A stretch of 64,000 nucleotides of DNA from an uncultured Candidatus Poseidoniales archaeon (GCA_902593945.1 CACJKA010000002.1:1-64000), one strand, 5' to 3'; positions 16,855-26,133 are shown, counted from the stretch's first letter. Translations and numbers: made by a program. The notes: a model not told the origin generated them from the letters alone.

Positions 16855-19212
16855 ATGCCCAAAAGGAATGCATTGATTGCCCTAATAATGACTGCCTGTC
16901 TGATGACGATGCCTGTAGCTATGGCTGATTCAAGCGAAGACATACCCACAAATGCTACAAATACCGGTGTACATGATACATTAGTTGATGCTCTAGTGCA
17001 AGCTGATTTGGTCAGCACACTACAAGGTGACGGACCTTTCACAGTGTTCGCTCCAACAGATCAAGCATTCACTGATGCTGGAATTGACCTATCAACATTT
17101 GATACAGACGAAGAACTTGCTGTCCTAACAGACATCTTGCTTTACCATGTTTACACTGCGGGTGCAGTGTACGCAGCTGATGTAACAGATGGATTAACTG
17201 TAGCAATGGCTAACGGAGATGATGCATCATTCACAGTAACAGATGGGACTGTAATGATTGGAGATGCTACTGTAACCACAGCTGATGTTATGGCATCAAA
17301 CGGTGTTATCCATGTCATCGACAAGGTACTAATGCCACCAGCTGACTTAGTAGATATTGCGGCTGTTGCAATGTCCACAGGAATGCATGACTCATTAGTC
17401 GCTGCTCTAGTAAAGGCTGATTTGGTGAGTACAGTACAAGGTGATGGCCCTTTCACAGTTTTCGCTCCAACAGATCAAGCATTCACTGATGCTGGAATCG
17501 ATTTAGATTCATTCACAACTGATGAAGAGATTGCTGCTTTGACAAATATCTTGCTTTATCACGTTTACTCAGGGGCAGTCAATGCTGCTGACGTAACAGA
17601 TGGTTTAGCAGTACAAATGGTAAATGGTGACTATGCTCAATTTACAGTTTCAGAAGGAACTGTAATGATTGAGGATGCAACAGTTACTGCAGCCGATGTT
17701 ATGGCATCAAACGGTGTTATCCATGTCATTGACAAGGTACTAATGCCACCAGCTCCTTACACAGGAGTCGGTATTTGCTACAACACCGCAACACACATGA
17801 TCGCAGCAGGAGCTTCAATGGAAGAGTGTGGATCATACATGTATGTAGAAAATTACAGCATGGGTGGACAAGAGTTTACTGGATGCTACAACACTGTATC
17901 TCACGTATTGAGTGATGTTACACAAGCAATCTGTGAATCATACATGTGGACACCTCCGGTAGACATCGCAACGACTGCAATGTCCACTGGAATTCACACT
18001 TCCTTAGTCGGTGCATTATCTGCATCAGGATTAGTTGCTACATTACAAAATGACGGACCTTTCACAGTGTTCGCACCAAGTGACCAAGCATTCGCTGATG
18101 CTGGAATCGATTTAGCAGCATTTACTACAGATGAAGATATTGCTACACTAACAGACATCTTACTTTACCATGTTTACTTAGGAGCAGTCAATGCTGCTGA
18201 CGTAACAGATGGATTAACTGTAACAATGGTTAACGAAGAGGATGCTTCATTCACAGTAACAGAAGGGACTGTAATGATTGGAGAGGCTACTGTAGTATTG
18301 GCTGATGTGCCTGCATCAAACGGTGTTATCCATGTCATTGACAAGGTACTAATGCCACCAGCTGACCTAGTAGATATTGCAGCAGTTGCAATGTCAACAG
18401 GAGTACATGACTCATTAGTCGCTGCTCTAGCAAAGGCTGATCTAGTTAGTACAGTACAAGGCGATGGACCTTTCACGGTGTTCGCTCCAACAGATCAAGC
18501 ATTTACTGATGCTGGAATTGATTTGGATGCATTCACAACTGAAGAGGAGATTGCTGCTCTAACAGACATCCTACTTTACCACGTTTATGCAGGAGCAGTC
18601 AATGCAGCTGATGTAACAGATGGATTAACTGTAGCAATGGCTAACGGAGATGATGCTTCATTTACAGTAACAGATGGAAATGTAATGATTGGAGAGGCTA
18701 CTGTAACAACAGCTGATGTTATGGCATCAAACGGTGTTATCCATGTCATCGACAAGGTACTAATGCCACCGGCTGATGAACCAGTTATTCCAGAAGGATG
18801 TGACTTCGTAATCGGATTGACTGATGATGGAATGGCTTTCGATAATACTGATCTAAGTATTTCAGTAGGCCAAACAGTATGCTGGATTTGGAATGATGCA
18901 GCTATGGCACACAACGTTGCACAAATCAGAGAAGAAGGAGATACAACAAGAGGTTTAGGAGGACAGTACAGTGGTGCTGCAGTTACTACAATTGATTATC
19001 GACTAACTTTTGATGAAGATGAAACATTCTACTACATTTGTGAACCCCATGCAGGAATGGAGATGAATGGTAAAGTAATTGTTGGAACTGGAATCAGCGA
19101 AACACCTACAACCGTAGTAGAATCTGATGATAATACCCCTGGATTTACAGCGGGTATTGCTGCAATAGCACTAATCAGTGCATTGGTTGTCGCAGGCTCA
19201 CGCCGTAGATAA
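16855..19212 (+). CDS. Surface protein: four fasciclin domains, cupredoxin, PGF-CTERM-like anchor
   Basis: A 785-residue exported protein. The ATG at 16855 gives a clean signal peptide ending PVAMADS; an upstream in-frame TTG adds no signal-like sequence. Four fasciclin (FAS1) domains follow at about residues 36-162, 166-301, 369-503 and 504-641, each with GPFTVFAPTDQAF-like and GVIHVIDKVLMPP motifs. Between domains 2 and 3 lie two short Cys repeats (about 302-367, GICYNTATH and GCYNTVSH). A plastocyanin-like domain (about 646-745) has type 1 copper ligands: His in MAHNV, then Cys, His and Met in YYICEPHAGM. The C-terminus TPGFTAGIAAIALISALVV plus GSRRR looks like an archaeosortase PGF-CTERM signal. 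Likely roles are adhesion and copper-linked electron transfer at the cell surface. Confidence 0.88.
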   Translation: MPKRNALIALIMTACLMTMPVAMADSSEDIPTNATNTGVHDTLVDALVQADLVSTLQGDGPFTVFAPTDQAFTDAGIDLSTFDTDEELAVLTDILLYHVYTAGAVYAADVTDGLTVAMANGDDASFTVTDGTVMIGDATVTTADVMASNGVIHVIDKVLMPPADLVDIAAVAMSTGMHDSLVAALVKADLVSTVQGDGPFTVFAPTDQAFTDAGIDLDSFTTDEEIAALTNILLYHVYSGAVNAADVTDGLAVQMVNGDYAQFTVSEGTVMIEDATVTAADVMASNGVIHVIDKVLMPPAPYTGVGICYNTATHMIAAGASMEECGSYMYVENYSMGGQEFTGCYNTVSHVLSDVTQAICESYMWTPPVDIATTAMSTGIHTSLVGALSASGLVATLQNDGPFTVFAPSDQAFADAGIDLAAFTTDEDIATLTDILLYHVYLGAVNAADVTDGLTVTMVNEEDASFTVTEGTVMIGEATVVLADVPASNGVIHVIDKVLMPPADLVDIAAVAMSTGVHDSLVAALAKADLVSTVQGDGPFTVFAPTDQAFTDAGIDLDAFTTEEEIAALTDILLYHVYAGAVNAADVTDGLTVAMANGDDASFTVTDGNVMIGEATVTTADVMASNGVIHVIDKVLMPPADEPVIPEGCDFVIGLTDDGMAFDNTDLSISVGQTVCWIWNDAAMAHNVAQIREEGDTTRGLGGQYSGAAVTTIDYRLTFDEDETFYYICEPHAGMEMNGKVIVGTGISETPTTVVESDDNTPGFTAGIAAIALISALVVAGSRRR
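16969..18777 (+). repeat. Four tandem fasciclin-coding repeats with near-identical DNA
   Basis: The DNA for the four FAS1 domains is unusually alike. The segment at 17281-17339 recurs at about 18712-18770 with no difference that I can see by eye, and at 17692-17751 and 18301-18360 with few differences. The repeats are interrupted once by the Cys-rich insert at 17758-17955. Identity at silent positions points to recent duplication or gene conversion rather than old domain divergence. Confidence 0.8.
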
Positions 19213-19584
19213 TCGGACTTCGACCCACCCGTCGAGCTCTCTCGTCTCATGGACGACGAGGGGGCTCGGCCTCCTTAGGGAGCCAAGAAATCGTCCATAA
19301 AGAGGAAATAGAGGGAATGGTGACCATTCCTTTACCTCACCATTATTTAGATCATACCGAGTTTGATGTAATGGGCAAGTGATACAATCATCTTTCACTT
19401 TACCACCATAAGCAAGTGGCCAAGCCATATGTCTGCAGAGAGCATCTGTTGCATGAACTGTTGATTCTTTTCTAAGTAACATTATACTTCTAAAACCAAT
19501 ATTAGACATCTTTTTTTTACCTAATTTTAATTTATCACTTCTAATGACTTGATGCCAATCATCGCCTTCCAATGGTAATTTCAT
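19198..19584 (-). CDS. Rieske-type [2Fe-2S] protein
   Basis: A 128-residue Rieske ferredoxin-like protein. The cluster ligands are CRHMAWPL (C-x-H) and CPLHQTRYDL (C-x2-H), spaced about 18 residues apart, as in the ferredoxin components of non-heme oxygenases. There is no transmembrane helix or catalytic domain. The last ~35 codons are visibly richer in G+C than the rest of the gene, and the 3' end overlaps the convergent fasciclin gene by 15 bases. It lies 58 bases downstream of the SDR gene on the same strand, so it may form a unit with the SDR and UbiB-like kinase. Confidence 0.82.
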   Translation of the reverse strand: MKLPLEGDDWHQVIRSDKLKLGKKKMSNIGFRSIMLLRKESTVHATDALCRHMAWPLAYGGKVKDDCITCPLHQTRYDLNNGEVKEWSPFPLFPLYGRFLGSLRRPSPLVVHETRELDGWVEVRLSTA

Positions 19585-19642
19585 AGCGATTCTAACTATG
19601 AAGTGACATTTGAATGTCTGTAATCGATAGAAACAAAAATTT

Positions 19643-20383
19643 CTATTTTAGGTTAGTTAAACCACCATCGACAGGTATAATGTCACCGGTCATCCATTCA
19701 GGAGCGCTAGTGATTAACCACTCGGCTACTGAGGCGATATCATCTGGTTCGCCTATTTTACCTACTGGATGCATGTCTTCACTAATCTTTCTACTTTGTT
19801 CGCTTGCCAATAAATATGATGAAAGAGGAGTATCTACTAATCCTGGAGAGATTACATTTACTCTGATTCCACGCTTTGCATAATCGGATGCTGCTGCTCT
19901 AGCTAAACCTTCAACTCCTGCCTTTGCTGCTGAAATGGCTGCGTGATTAGGCATACCTAGAGATGCTGCTGCAGATGAGAAAAGTACAATTCGGCCACCA
20001 TTTCCTCTCATCATTATCTTTGCAGTGGCTCTTATTACATTGAACGAGGTAACTAAATTTTGGTTAATAGTTTCCATGAATTGCTCCGAACTTGTTGCAT
20101 GAAGAGGTCTGAGAAATATTGATCCTACCGAATTTACAACAGCATCTAATGATCCATAAGTCTCATTAATCTGTTTTGCTTTTTCTTGGACATCATCAGC
20201 GTTTGTTGCATCAACAATCAGGCTGTCTATATATTTACCATCAGAAACTAGATTTAAATTTTCTATATTTCTAGCACTAATTATGACTTTCCAACCATTA
20301 TCCGACATACGTCTAGCAAGGTTAGAACCTATGCCACCAGAACCTCCAATAATCCAAACTACTTTACTATCTACATTTGACAT
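19643..20383 (-). CDS. Short-chain dehydrogenase-like protein lacking the catalytic Tyr
   Basis: SDR-fold protein of 246 residues. The nucleotide-binding motif IIGGSGGIGSN is at about 11-21, and the NNAG-equivalent is NSVGS (about 84-88). Ser137 and Lys154 of the active site are present, but the YxxxK Tyr position reads Ile150 (HAAISAAKAG; codon ATT checked on the DNA). The downstream SPGLVDTPL is normal. A loss of the general acid/base suggests altered chemistry or a non-catalytic role, although related SDR subgroups with NHxAIxAAK-type sequences exist. The gene is 4 bases from the UbiB-like gene and probably co-transcribed. Confidence 0.85.
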   Translation of the reverse strand: MSNVDSKVVWIIGGSGGIGSNLARRMSDNGWKVIISARNIENLNLVSDGKYIDSLIVDATNADDVQEKAKQINETYGSLDAVVNSVGSIFLRPLHATSSEQFMETINQNLVTSFNVIRATAKIMMRGNGGRIVLFSSAAASLGMPNHAAISAAKAGVEGLARAAASDYAKRGIRVNVISPGLVDTPLSSYLLASEQSRKISEDMHPVGKIGEPDDIASVAEWLITSAPEWMTGDIIPVDGGLTNLK

Positions 20384-20387
20384 AACT

Positions 20388-21632
20388 TTACACCTTTAAT
20401 TCACTAATTTTTTCATTTAAATTGAGACCCAAACGGAATTCTTCAAGATAAGGACCCATTGACTCAATTAATTTTACATCAGGATGTGTTCGAAGGACTA
20501 ATCCATCTAAGTACATCAATGCACGAATAATTGGAAATGCTTCTTCACCGAAATCAGCTCCTGCTTTTTCTACCGCAGCCTGAACTGTTTGCATCATGAT
20601 TCTAGTCAAACTTTTCTCACCAACTGATTGATTTTCAAAGCCGTCATAAATCTTATTCATTTCTTTGTAGTAATTATCTAAATTATTAGAAGTCAATGGA
20701 GAATCCGACAAACCGAGAAGTGAATCAAAGGCTTCCTTGAAGTTATTTGCAGATAAATGCTCAAAGAACTGGAATAGCGAAAGATTGACTTTGGAAGGGG
20801 CATGGCATATTGCTCCATTATCAATAAAAACAAACTTACCTTCATTGTCTATGATACAGTTTCCAGGATGTAAGTCTCCATGAAAAGTACCGATTCCAAA
20901 TAGATAAGCCCCATGAATTCTGAATAATTGTAATAGAGTATCCCAAGTAAGCGATTTTTCTTCAATCCCATCTTCTAAAGATTTACCTTCAATAAACTCA
21001 GAAACTAAAACATCCTCATTAGACAACTCAGGCCAATATTTTGGAAATCGTAACAAATCCATAGGAAAATTCTTAGAAATCTCATATTTTATTTCTTCTA
21101 GTTCTTCTGCTCCTTTGATTTCGTTACGTAGGTCGAGTTCTCTGGTCGTGTAATCTGCAACGTGATTTAGTAAAGCAACAGGATTACCTACTCTGCGAAG
21201 TTTTCTATTAAAGAAAAGGAAAATTCTGAGCCACCTTCTCATTCTCTCGACATCTCTTCTAAATGTTTTAGAATTTTGATTTTTAATTATTTTAACTACT
21301 ACTTCTTCACCTGTTTTTAATTTTCCTCTATGTACTTGGCCAACAGATGCTGCTGCCAAAGGCATTTTCTCAATATTCTCAAATGCATCAAAAAAACCTT
21401 CAGGAGCCCTGGATTCAAGGTTAGCAAACACATCTTCAGTTGGGATACTAGCCGCATGCTGATACAGTTGCTGTAGTTGCCTACATTTTTCAACACCAAT
21501 CAGATCGGATCTGAGAGCAAAAATCTGTGCTAACTTAACTGAAAGTAATCCTTGTTTCTGAATCCAGTCCAAATCTGCTGGTTTTTTCTTCAAGATTTCA
21601 CGCATGAAGAATAGGAAAGTCAGTAGTCTCAC
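20388..21632 (-). CDS. ABC1/UbiB-family atypical kinase
   Basis: A 414-residue UbiB/ABC1/COQ8 family protein. Visible motifs: GLLSVKLAQIFALRSD at the position of the family's KxGQ signature, AAASVGQVHRGKL (Ala-rich nucleotide loop), VVVKI with the ATP-binding Lys, and the catalytic FHGDLHPGN followed by FIDNGAICH. UbiB proteins bind ATP and support isoprenoid quinone or lipid metabolism at the membrane. No quinone-synthesis gene is adjacent; the direct neighbour is an SDR. The start is GTG at 21632, with an ATG nine codons in as alternative. Confidence 0.87.
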   Translation of the reverse strand: MRLLTFLFFMREILKKKPADLDWIQKQGLLSVKLAQIFALRSDLIGVEKCRQLQQLYQHAASIPTEDVFANLESRAPEGFFDAFENIEKMPLAAASVGQVHRGKLKTGEEVVVKIIKNQNSKTFRRDVERMRRWLRIFLFFNRKLRRVGNPVALLNHVADYTTRELDLRNEIKGAEELEEIKYEISKNFPMDLLRFPKYWPELSNEDVLVSEFIEGKSLEDGIEEKSLTWDTLLQLFRIHGAYLFGIGTFHGDLHPGNCIIDNEGKFVFIDNGAICHAPSKVNLSLFQFFEHLSANNFKEAFDSLLGLSDSPLTSNNLDNYYKEMNKIYDGFENQSVGEKSLTRIMMQTVQAAVEKAGADFGEEAFPIIRALMYLDGLVLRTHPDVKLIESMGPYLEEFRLGLNLNEKISELKV

Positions 21633-21722
21633 ATCTACTAGTATGCACTAACTAATATAATGGGTCGTATCAATCCATAGGGAAAAATACAGCTAATTTC
21701 AACTGTAAATCTGTTTCTATCA

Positions 21723-23477
21723 TTAACAGCAACTATCGTCTACACTATCTTGAGCGCAGAAACATGTCTTAGCAGGAATAATGTCTGCTCGAGAACTTCT
21801 TGCGTTAAATTGAGACGTTACTTTTTCTAGCTCACCGGAAGTATCTCCTCTAGCTTCTAAACATAATTTAAGTCCTAATAGGCCCCACATATTATCTTTC
21901 CAAAGATCGATGTCTGCACGATATACTGCTTCAGCTTCTTCTACTTCTCCTTGTTCTAGAAGTAGCGCACCTAGAATATGACGTACGGGTTGCATTTGAC
22001 CCCAAGGTTCGTTGTATGCAAGATTTAATGACAAATCTACTCCACGACGCAGGTGATCGAATGCTACTGTAAAATCAGCATCTTGGCCTTTTTCTTTTGC
22101 GAGATACTGCCTACGATATTCAATTTCTCCGTCTAAAATTGCATCATTTACTAAAAGAATACAGGGGCCTTCACTTGGATCTTGGTACATCAAATTGTTA
22201 TGAAGTACTCTACCTGCTAGAGCCGGATTCTGTAATGCTTCTTTGAATAAAACTTGTTCGGCTTCTGCTTCAGGTACCATTCCCATAGATGCATAAGCAA
22301 CTCCTCTTGCATAATGCTGAGTAGCTATAGCCGCAGGGAATACATCTCTATCTGTATGCAGCGGTTCATTTAGGATCTCATCCCACTTGCCGAATCTAAT
22401 CATTACATGCCAAGGCATTGTAACATAAGATTCAAGGAAAATAGCGCCCATTGGTATCACTCCCGCTAACATGAACTGAACGCCTGAATTTGCGTCACCA
22501 GCAGGAAGTGTCTCAACTGCCTTGCGTGCATATTTTAGGGCAGTTTCATATTGACCATCGAACATTGCACACCAAACAACGAAGTGATGGTTATGCATTC
22601 TGTAGAATTTATAAAATTGTGATTCATTACCTGTTATCTCGACATACCGGTCATCGGCCTCTACTGCTGCAATATTACAATCTATGGCTTCTTTCCATTG
22701 ACCTACCCAAGCATCAATATGAGATGGCATATGAACTAAGTGACCCAAGCCAGGCATTCTTGTGCGGAGAACATCTGCAGCAGGAAGCGCTCTTTCAGGG
22801 AAAGGTGACAACTCTAGTGCATGACAGTATAGGTGACATATAGCGGGATGTACCTTTGCTTCATCACTGCTTTCAAATGCATCTTCCAGGACTTTCACAA
22901 GGAGTAAAGTATTATCGTCAGCAGGAGTTATTTCCCCAGTTTTTGTATTCTTATCCCAAAGTTGCCATGCTTTAAGATTCATCAGAGCCTCTACATAAAT
23001 TGCTGTTACATCTAAGTTTCCTTTGTATTTATTGTAGAGAGGGCCCATTGCATCTGCAAAAGCAATATTTAACTCCGGACTATTCCCCATGTTTAGAACC
23101 GTAGGATCGGCAGAATCACGTGCTTCGGCTGAATGTCTTTTTGATAATGCATCAATCAAATCTTGTTCTAATTCTGTACAATTATCTTTGAGACTAACGG
23201 CCTTTTGAATCGGGTCATGACCTGAACCTAGACCTGGGGTCCAGTTATAATTTGATGAAAGACAATATGCAATACCCCACCATGCCATGGCACAATTAGG
23301 ATCTAATTCTGTACATCTTTGGAAACATGCGATAGCTTCTTCATGGTTGTAGTTAAGCATATGCCCATATGCAAGAATAAACACCTTTCGAGTTTCATCG
23401 TTATTACAAGTTATTTTATTCACAAAAGAATAATTTTCAGCATTTCCAAAATCGTAGTCGTCGGGCTTTAGTACCAT
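21723..23477 (-). CDS. TPR-repeat protein with Cys-rich C-terminus
   Basis: A 584-residue soluble helical-repeat protein. Tetratricopeptide-like units are visible (NYNHEEAIACFQRCTELDPN near the N-terminus, DGQYETALKYARKAVETLP in the middle, EQGEVEEAEAVYRADIDLW near the end). The conserved block GHLVHMPSHIDAWVGQW occurs in a widespread bacterial and fungal TPR family of unknown function. The last 15 residues are striking: four Cys in FCAQDSVDDSCC plus one before, which could bind metal. No signal peptide is present. It lies upstream of the UbiB-like gene with about 90 bases between them. Confidence 0.75.
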   Translation of the reverse strand: MVLKPDDYDFGNAENYSFVNKITCNNDETRKVFILAYGHMLNYNHEEAIACFQRCTELDPNCAMAWWGIAYCLSSNYNWTPGLGSGHDPIQKAVSLKDNCTELEQDLIDALSKRHSAEARDSADPTVLNMGNSPELNIAFADAMGPLYNKYKGNLDVTAIYVEALMNLKAWQLWDKNTKTGEITPADDNTLLLVKVLEDAFESSDEAKVHPAICHLYCHALELSPFPERALPAADVLRTRMPGLGHLVHMPSHIDAWVGQWKEAIDCNIAAVEADDRYVEITGNESQFYKFYRMHNHHFVVWCAMFDGQYETALKYARKAVETLPAGDANSGVQFMLAGVIPMGAIFLESYVTMPWHVMIRFGKWDEILNEPLHTDRDVFPAAIATQHYARGVAYASMGMVPEAEAEQVLFKEALQNPALAGRVLHNNLMYQDPSEGPCILLVNDAILDGEIEYRRQYLAKEKGQDADFTVAFDHLRRGVDLSLNLAYNEPWGQMQPVRHILGALLLEQGEVEEAEAVYRADIDLWKDNMWGLLGLKLCLEARGDTSGELEKVTSQFNARSSRADIIPAKTCFCAQDSVDDSCC

Positions 23478-23546
23478 ATCTTAATTCGGAAAAGGGATAG
23501 AGTATAATCAATCTCCCAATAATTTATATCTATGAAGAAAAAAAAA

Positions 23547-24917
23547 TTAATTCATTATTATCTCATATCTACTATGAAAATCATTTGACGAATTTCCTGC
23601 AATTCTAGTTACTTCTATTCCATCTCTTGATTCGTAACGTGACATAATGGCTCCCTCAATAATACCGTCATCCAAAGCAGATAAAGGTAAACTTTCTCCT
23701 GAAACCTTCGGTTCATCTAAGTGAACTTCAATATGGAAGACTGGATCAATATCATATGTTAATTTACCTAATCCTGAGTATTCCCACCAGTCCATTATTT
23801 CGTTAAGATATTCAACATCTCCATTAATGTCTTTCATAGAGAATGACAACTCTTCTCCAATTCTTATACCAACCTGTCTCAATAAAGTTTCAATATCAAT
23901 ACCAAAGGCTGCGAGGCTTTGTACTCCTCCCGTTTCTAATTTCTTTCTCGCTTGATTAATTTCCATCCCTGCATTAAGAATTGACTCTGGATCGAAAGGA
24001 GTATCTTCAGTTGGTAAGTCATGATTTACATTGAGAATTTCTCTTATTCGCTCTAAAAATGAGCCACCCTCAAACGTTAATTTAAGAGGGTCAACTATTC
24101 TATTCTCAGTATATCTCTTGGATGCCGAATCAAGAGGAATGCCTTCTGACCAGATGGTCTCAACAAGATTAGCCCAAGAGTTTGAAAAATCAGGAGATTC
24201 AATAACTAGAGCAGCATCTTCTTTTCCTCTTCCAACAGGATTTTCTTCCATGTTCAAATACTGTATAGTTTCAAGATTATCCATCAAAGCACCTTGTGCT
24301 TCTAAATTATCGGTATGTCGAACTTCTATTAGATCATGTAATTCTTGATAAAATCGTAAAGTACGGCGGTCTAATTGGCCTATTACGCGAATATTAATTC
24401 CTCTATTAGCAGCATTATTGACTGCTGAAATAGCTGGACTTCGACAAAGATGAAGAATACCAAATTTACCTAACAATAAGATTAAATTCTTTGTAGAGTC
24501 ATCTGCCATTTTTTCAATTCTTTTCACTATATGCGTCCTTTCCTTTAGCACCGCAAATTTTGGATTGATATCTGTGCTTTCTTCGATCGTATCAATAAAT
24601 TTGAGTGTGTTCGGATTGACTTGAACTTCTTCATATGCCTGTTCTATCCTTTGCAATTGCAGTTTCCTAATCCCAATGAGATGTTCTACAGCCTCAGTAA
24701 TAGGGGGACAAGAGAATCTCATAGGCCTATCGGCGGTTGTTTTCACTAATCCAATAGACTGTAATTTTTCTAAAGAATTGTAAGCATCTAATCTAGTGGT
24801 TTCCAATTCTTTAGCAAGTTCACTTGCCTTAAGATTAGATTTAGAAGAAAGAACCAAAACTGCCTTAATTTCTCTTTCATTGAGTCCTGCATCACTCAAG
24901 ATAGTTTCCCAACTCAT
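23547..24917 (-). CDS. TrmB-family transcription regulator
   Basis: A 456-residue regulator. The N-terminal winged helix-turn-helix (about 10-75; KASELAKELETTRLDAYNSL then LVKTTADRPMRFSC) is typical of TrmB proteins, followed by a short coiled coil and a PLD-like effector domain (about 110-270). A further ~180-residue C-terminal region is not recognised and makes the protein longer than usual. It starts inside the stop of the peroxiredoxin gene (ATGA), so the regulator and peroxiredoxin are translated from one message. The effector could be a sugar or a redox-related ligand; the sequence does not tell. Confidence 0.8.
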   Translation of the reverse strand: MSWETILSDAGLNEREIKAVLVLSSKSNLKASELAKELETTRLDAYNSLEKLQSIGLVKTTADRPMRFSCPPITEAVEHLIGIRKLQLQRIEQAYEEVQVNPNTLKFIDTIEESTDINPKFAVLKERTHIVKRIEKMADDSTKNLILLLGKFGILHLCRSPAISAVNNAANRGINIRVIGQLDRRTLRFYQELHDLIEVRHTDNLEAQGALMDNLETIQYLNMEENPVGRGKEDAALVIESPDFSNSWANLVETIWSEGIPLDSASKRYTENRIVDPLKLTFEGGSFLERIREILNVNHDLPTEDTPFDPESILNAGMEINQARKKLETGGVQSLAAFGIDIETLLRQVGIRIGEELSFSMKDINGDVEYLNEIMDWWEYSGLGKLTYDIDPVFHIEVHLDEPKVSGESLPLSALDDGIIEGAIMSRYESRDGIEVTRIAGNSSNDFHSRYEIIMN

Positions 24918-25390
24918 CAGAATTCTCTCCGTTCTGTAACGTCGCTCATGGCAGCTAGTATCTTAGCAACATGTTTGCGAGGTCGGAATAACCAATCATA
25001 AACGTAATGGATTTCTCTGTCGGGGCCGATTACAAAAGATGATTTGGCCGGAAATTGGCCAAGATATACAGGAACCTTATACAAGTCCGCAACAGACCTG
25101 TCTGGATCTGAAAGTAAAGGGAATGGTAATTCTAGTTCTTCTTTAAATTCTTTATGCTCAGAAGATGTATCTTGACTAATCCCAATAATTTCAACAGGAG
25201 GAGTGAGTGAACGAAATAAATCGTATTGCTCTTTGAAACTTAGACAACCTCTTTTACATGTAGGAGACCCATCTTTTGCATAAAAGAAAATTACTTTCCA
25301 CTCTCCATCTAAATCAGAAAATTTAAATTCGTTAGATTCACTATCCATCAATGTAAAATCTGGTGCTTTGTTTCCTACTGCCATTGTCAT
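24917..25390 (-). CDS. Peroxiredoxin (AhpC/Bcp-like)
   Basis: Thiol peroxidase of 157 residues with the thioredoxin-like fold. The active-site region FFYAKDGSPTCKRGCLSF holds the peroxidatic Cys (in SPTC) and a second Cys four residues later, as in the PrxQ/Bcp group. Ser replaces the usual Thr and Ala the usual Pro in the PxxxTxxC motif, so the site is somewhat divergent. It ends overlapping the TrmB regulator start. Together they resemble a self-regulated oxidative-stress unit (inference). Confidence 0.82.
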   Translation of the reverse strand: MTMAVGNKAPDFTLMDSESNEFKFSDLDGEWKVIFFYAKDGSPTCKRGCLSFKEQYDLFRSLTPPVEIIGISQDTSSEHKEFKEELELPFPLLSDPDRSVADLYKVPVYLGQFPAKSSFVIGPDREIHYVYDWLFRPRKHVAKILAAMSDVTERREF

Positions 25391-25416
25391 TATTCCATCT
25401 CCTATGATATATATAC

Positions 25417-26046
25417 TTACTCAACATCAATTAGGTGACCCATTCGAGAACTCTTTGTTCTAAGATATTCTTTATTTTCATCTGATAGACCTGTGATATG
25501 CGAAACTCTATCTGAAACTTCTATTCCGTTTTCAACTAGACCTTTGATTTTAAGAGGATTGTTTGTCATAAGACGTACATTAGTTATTCCTTTTTCTTTC
25601 AGCATTTTTGCAGCAATAGAATAATCTCTTGCATCAGCGGGATGGCCCAAAGCAAGATTAGCGTCGAGTGTATCATAACCTTTGTCTTGTAGAGCGTAAG
25701 CTTGTATCTTAGATTCTAAACCAATCCCCCTTCCTTCTTGTCTCAAGTAAACAATTGCTCCAGCACCTTCTTCTTGAATTAATTTCATTGATTTTTTAAG
25801 TTGTGGACCACAGTCACATTTCATTGATCCGAAAGCATCTCCTGTTAGGCATTCAGAATGAATACGTATGAGGGGGTTTACAGCTTCTTCGAAACCATCA
25901 ACATACAACAGAGCATGTTCCATCCCATCAGCATCAGGAGTAACTGAAACTCTGAAGTTACCACTCTCAGTGGGTAAATGGGCATCTGATTTCACTTCTA
26001 TTGGTTCAATATTTTGTGACTTTCTCATCTGAATTGTCATAGGCAC
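25417..26046 (-). CDS. ribA: GTP cyclohydrolase II
   Basis: First step of riboflavin synthesis: opens GTP to the diaminopyrimidine phosphate. Zinc ligands are in CLTGDAFGSMKCDCG (three Cys), and the GTP-binding YLRQEGRGIGLESKIQAYALQD region and the C-terminal TNNPLKIKGL are typical. Length (209) matches bacterial RibA. Many archaea use the unrelated GTP cyclohydrolase III instead, so a bacterial-type enzyme here is worth noting. It is divergent from the photolyase gene, an FAD enzyme. Confidence 0.93.
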   Translation of the reverse strand: MPMTIQMRKSQNIEPIEVKSDAHLPTESGNFRVSVTPDADGMEHALLYVDGFEEAVNPLIRIHSECLTGDAFGSMKCDCGPQLKKSMKLIQEEGAGAIVYLRQEGRGIGLESKIQAYALQDKGYDTLDANLALGHPADARDYSIAAKMLKEKGITNVRLMTNNPLKIKGLVENGIEVSDRVSHITGLSDENKEYLRTKSSRMGHLIDVE

Positions 26047-26133
26047 GCCTCGAGATAATCACTTATGAAGTAATGTTTCGTTATGTCATTTTTTGAAAAC
26101 ACTTGGTTATATGCTATTAAGTTGGTGAAGGGC

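Noticed and set aside
17151-18914. Several minus-strand open frames of about 100 codons across the fasciclin gene
   Set aside because: They are mirror images of the repeated FAS1-coding DNA and resemble one another only because the sense strand is repetitive.
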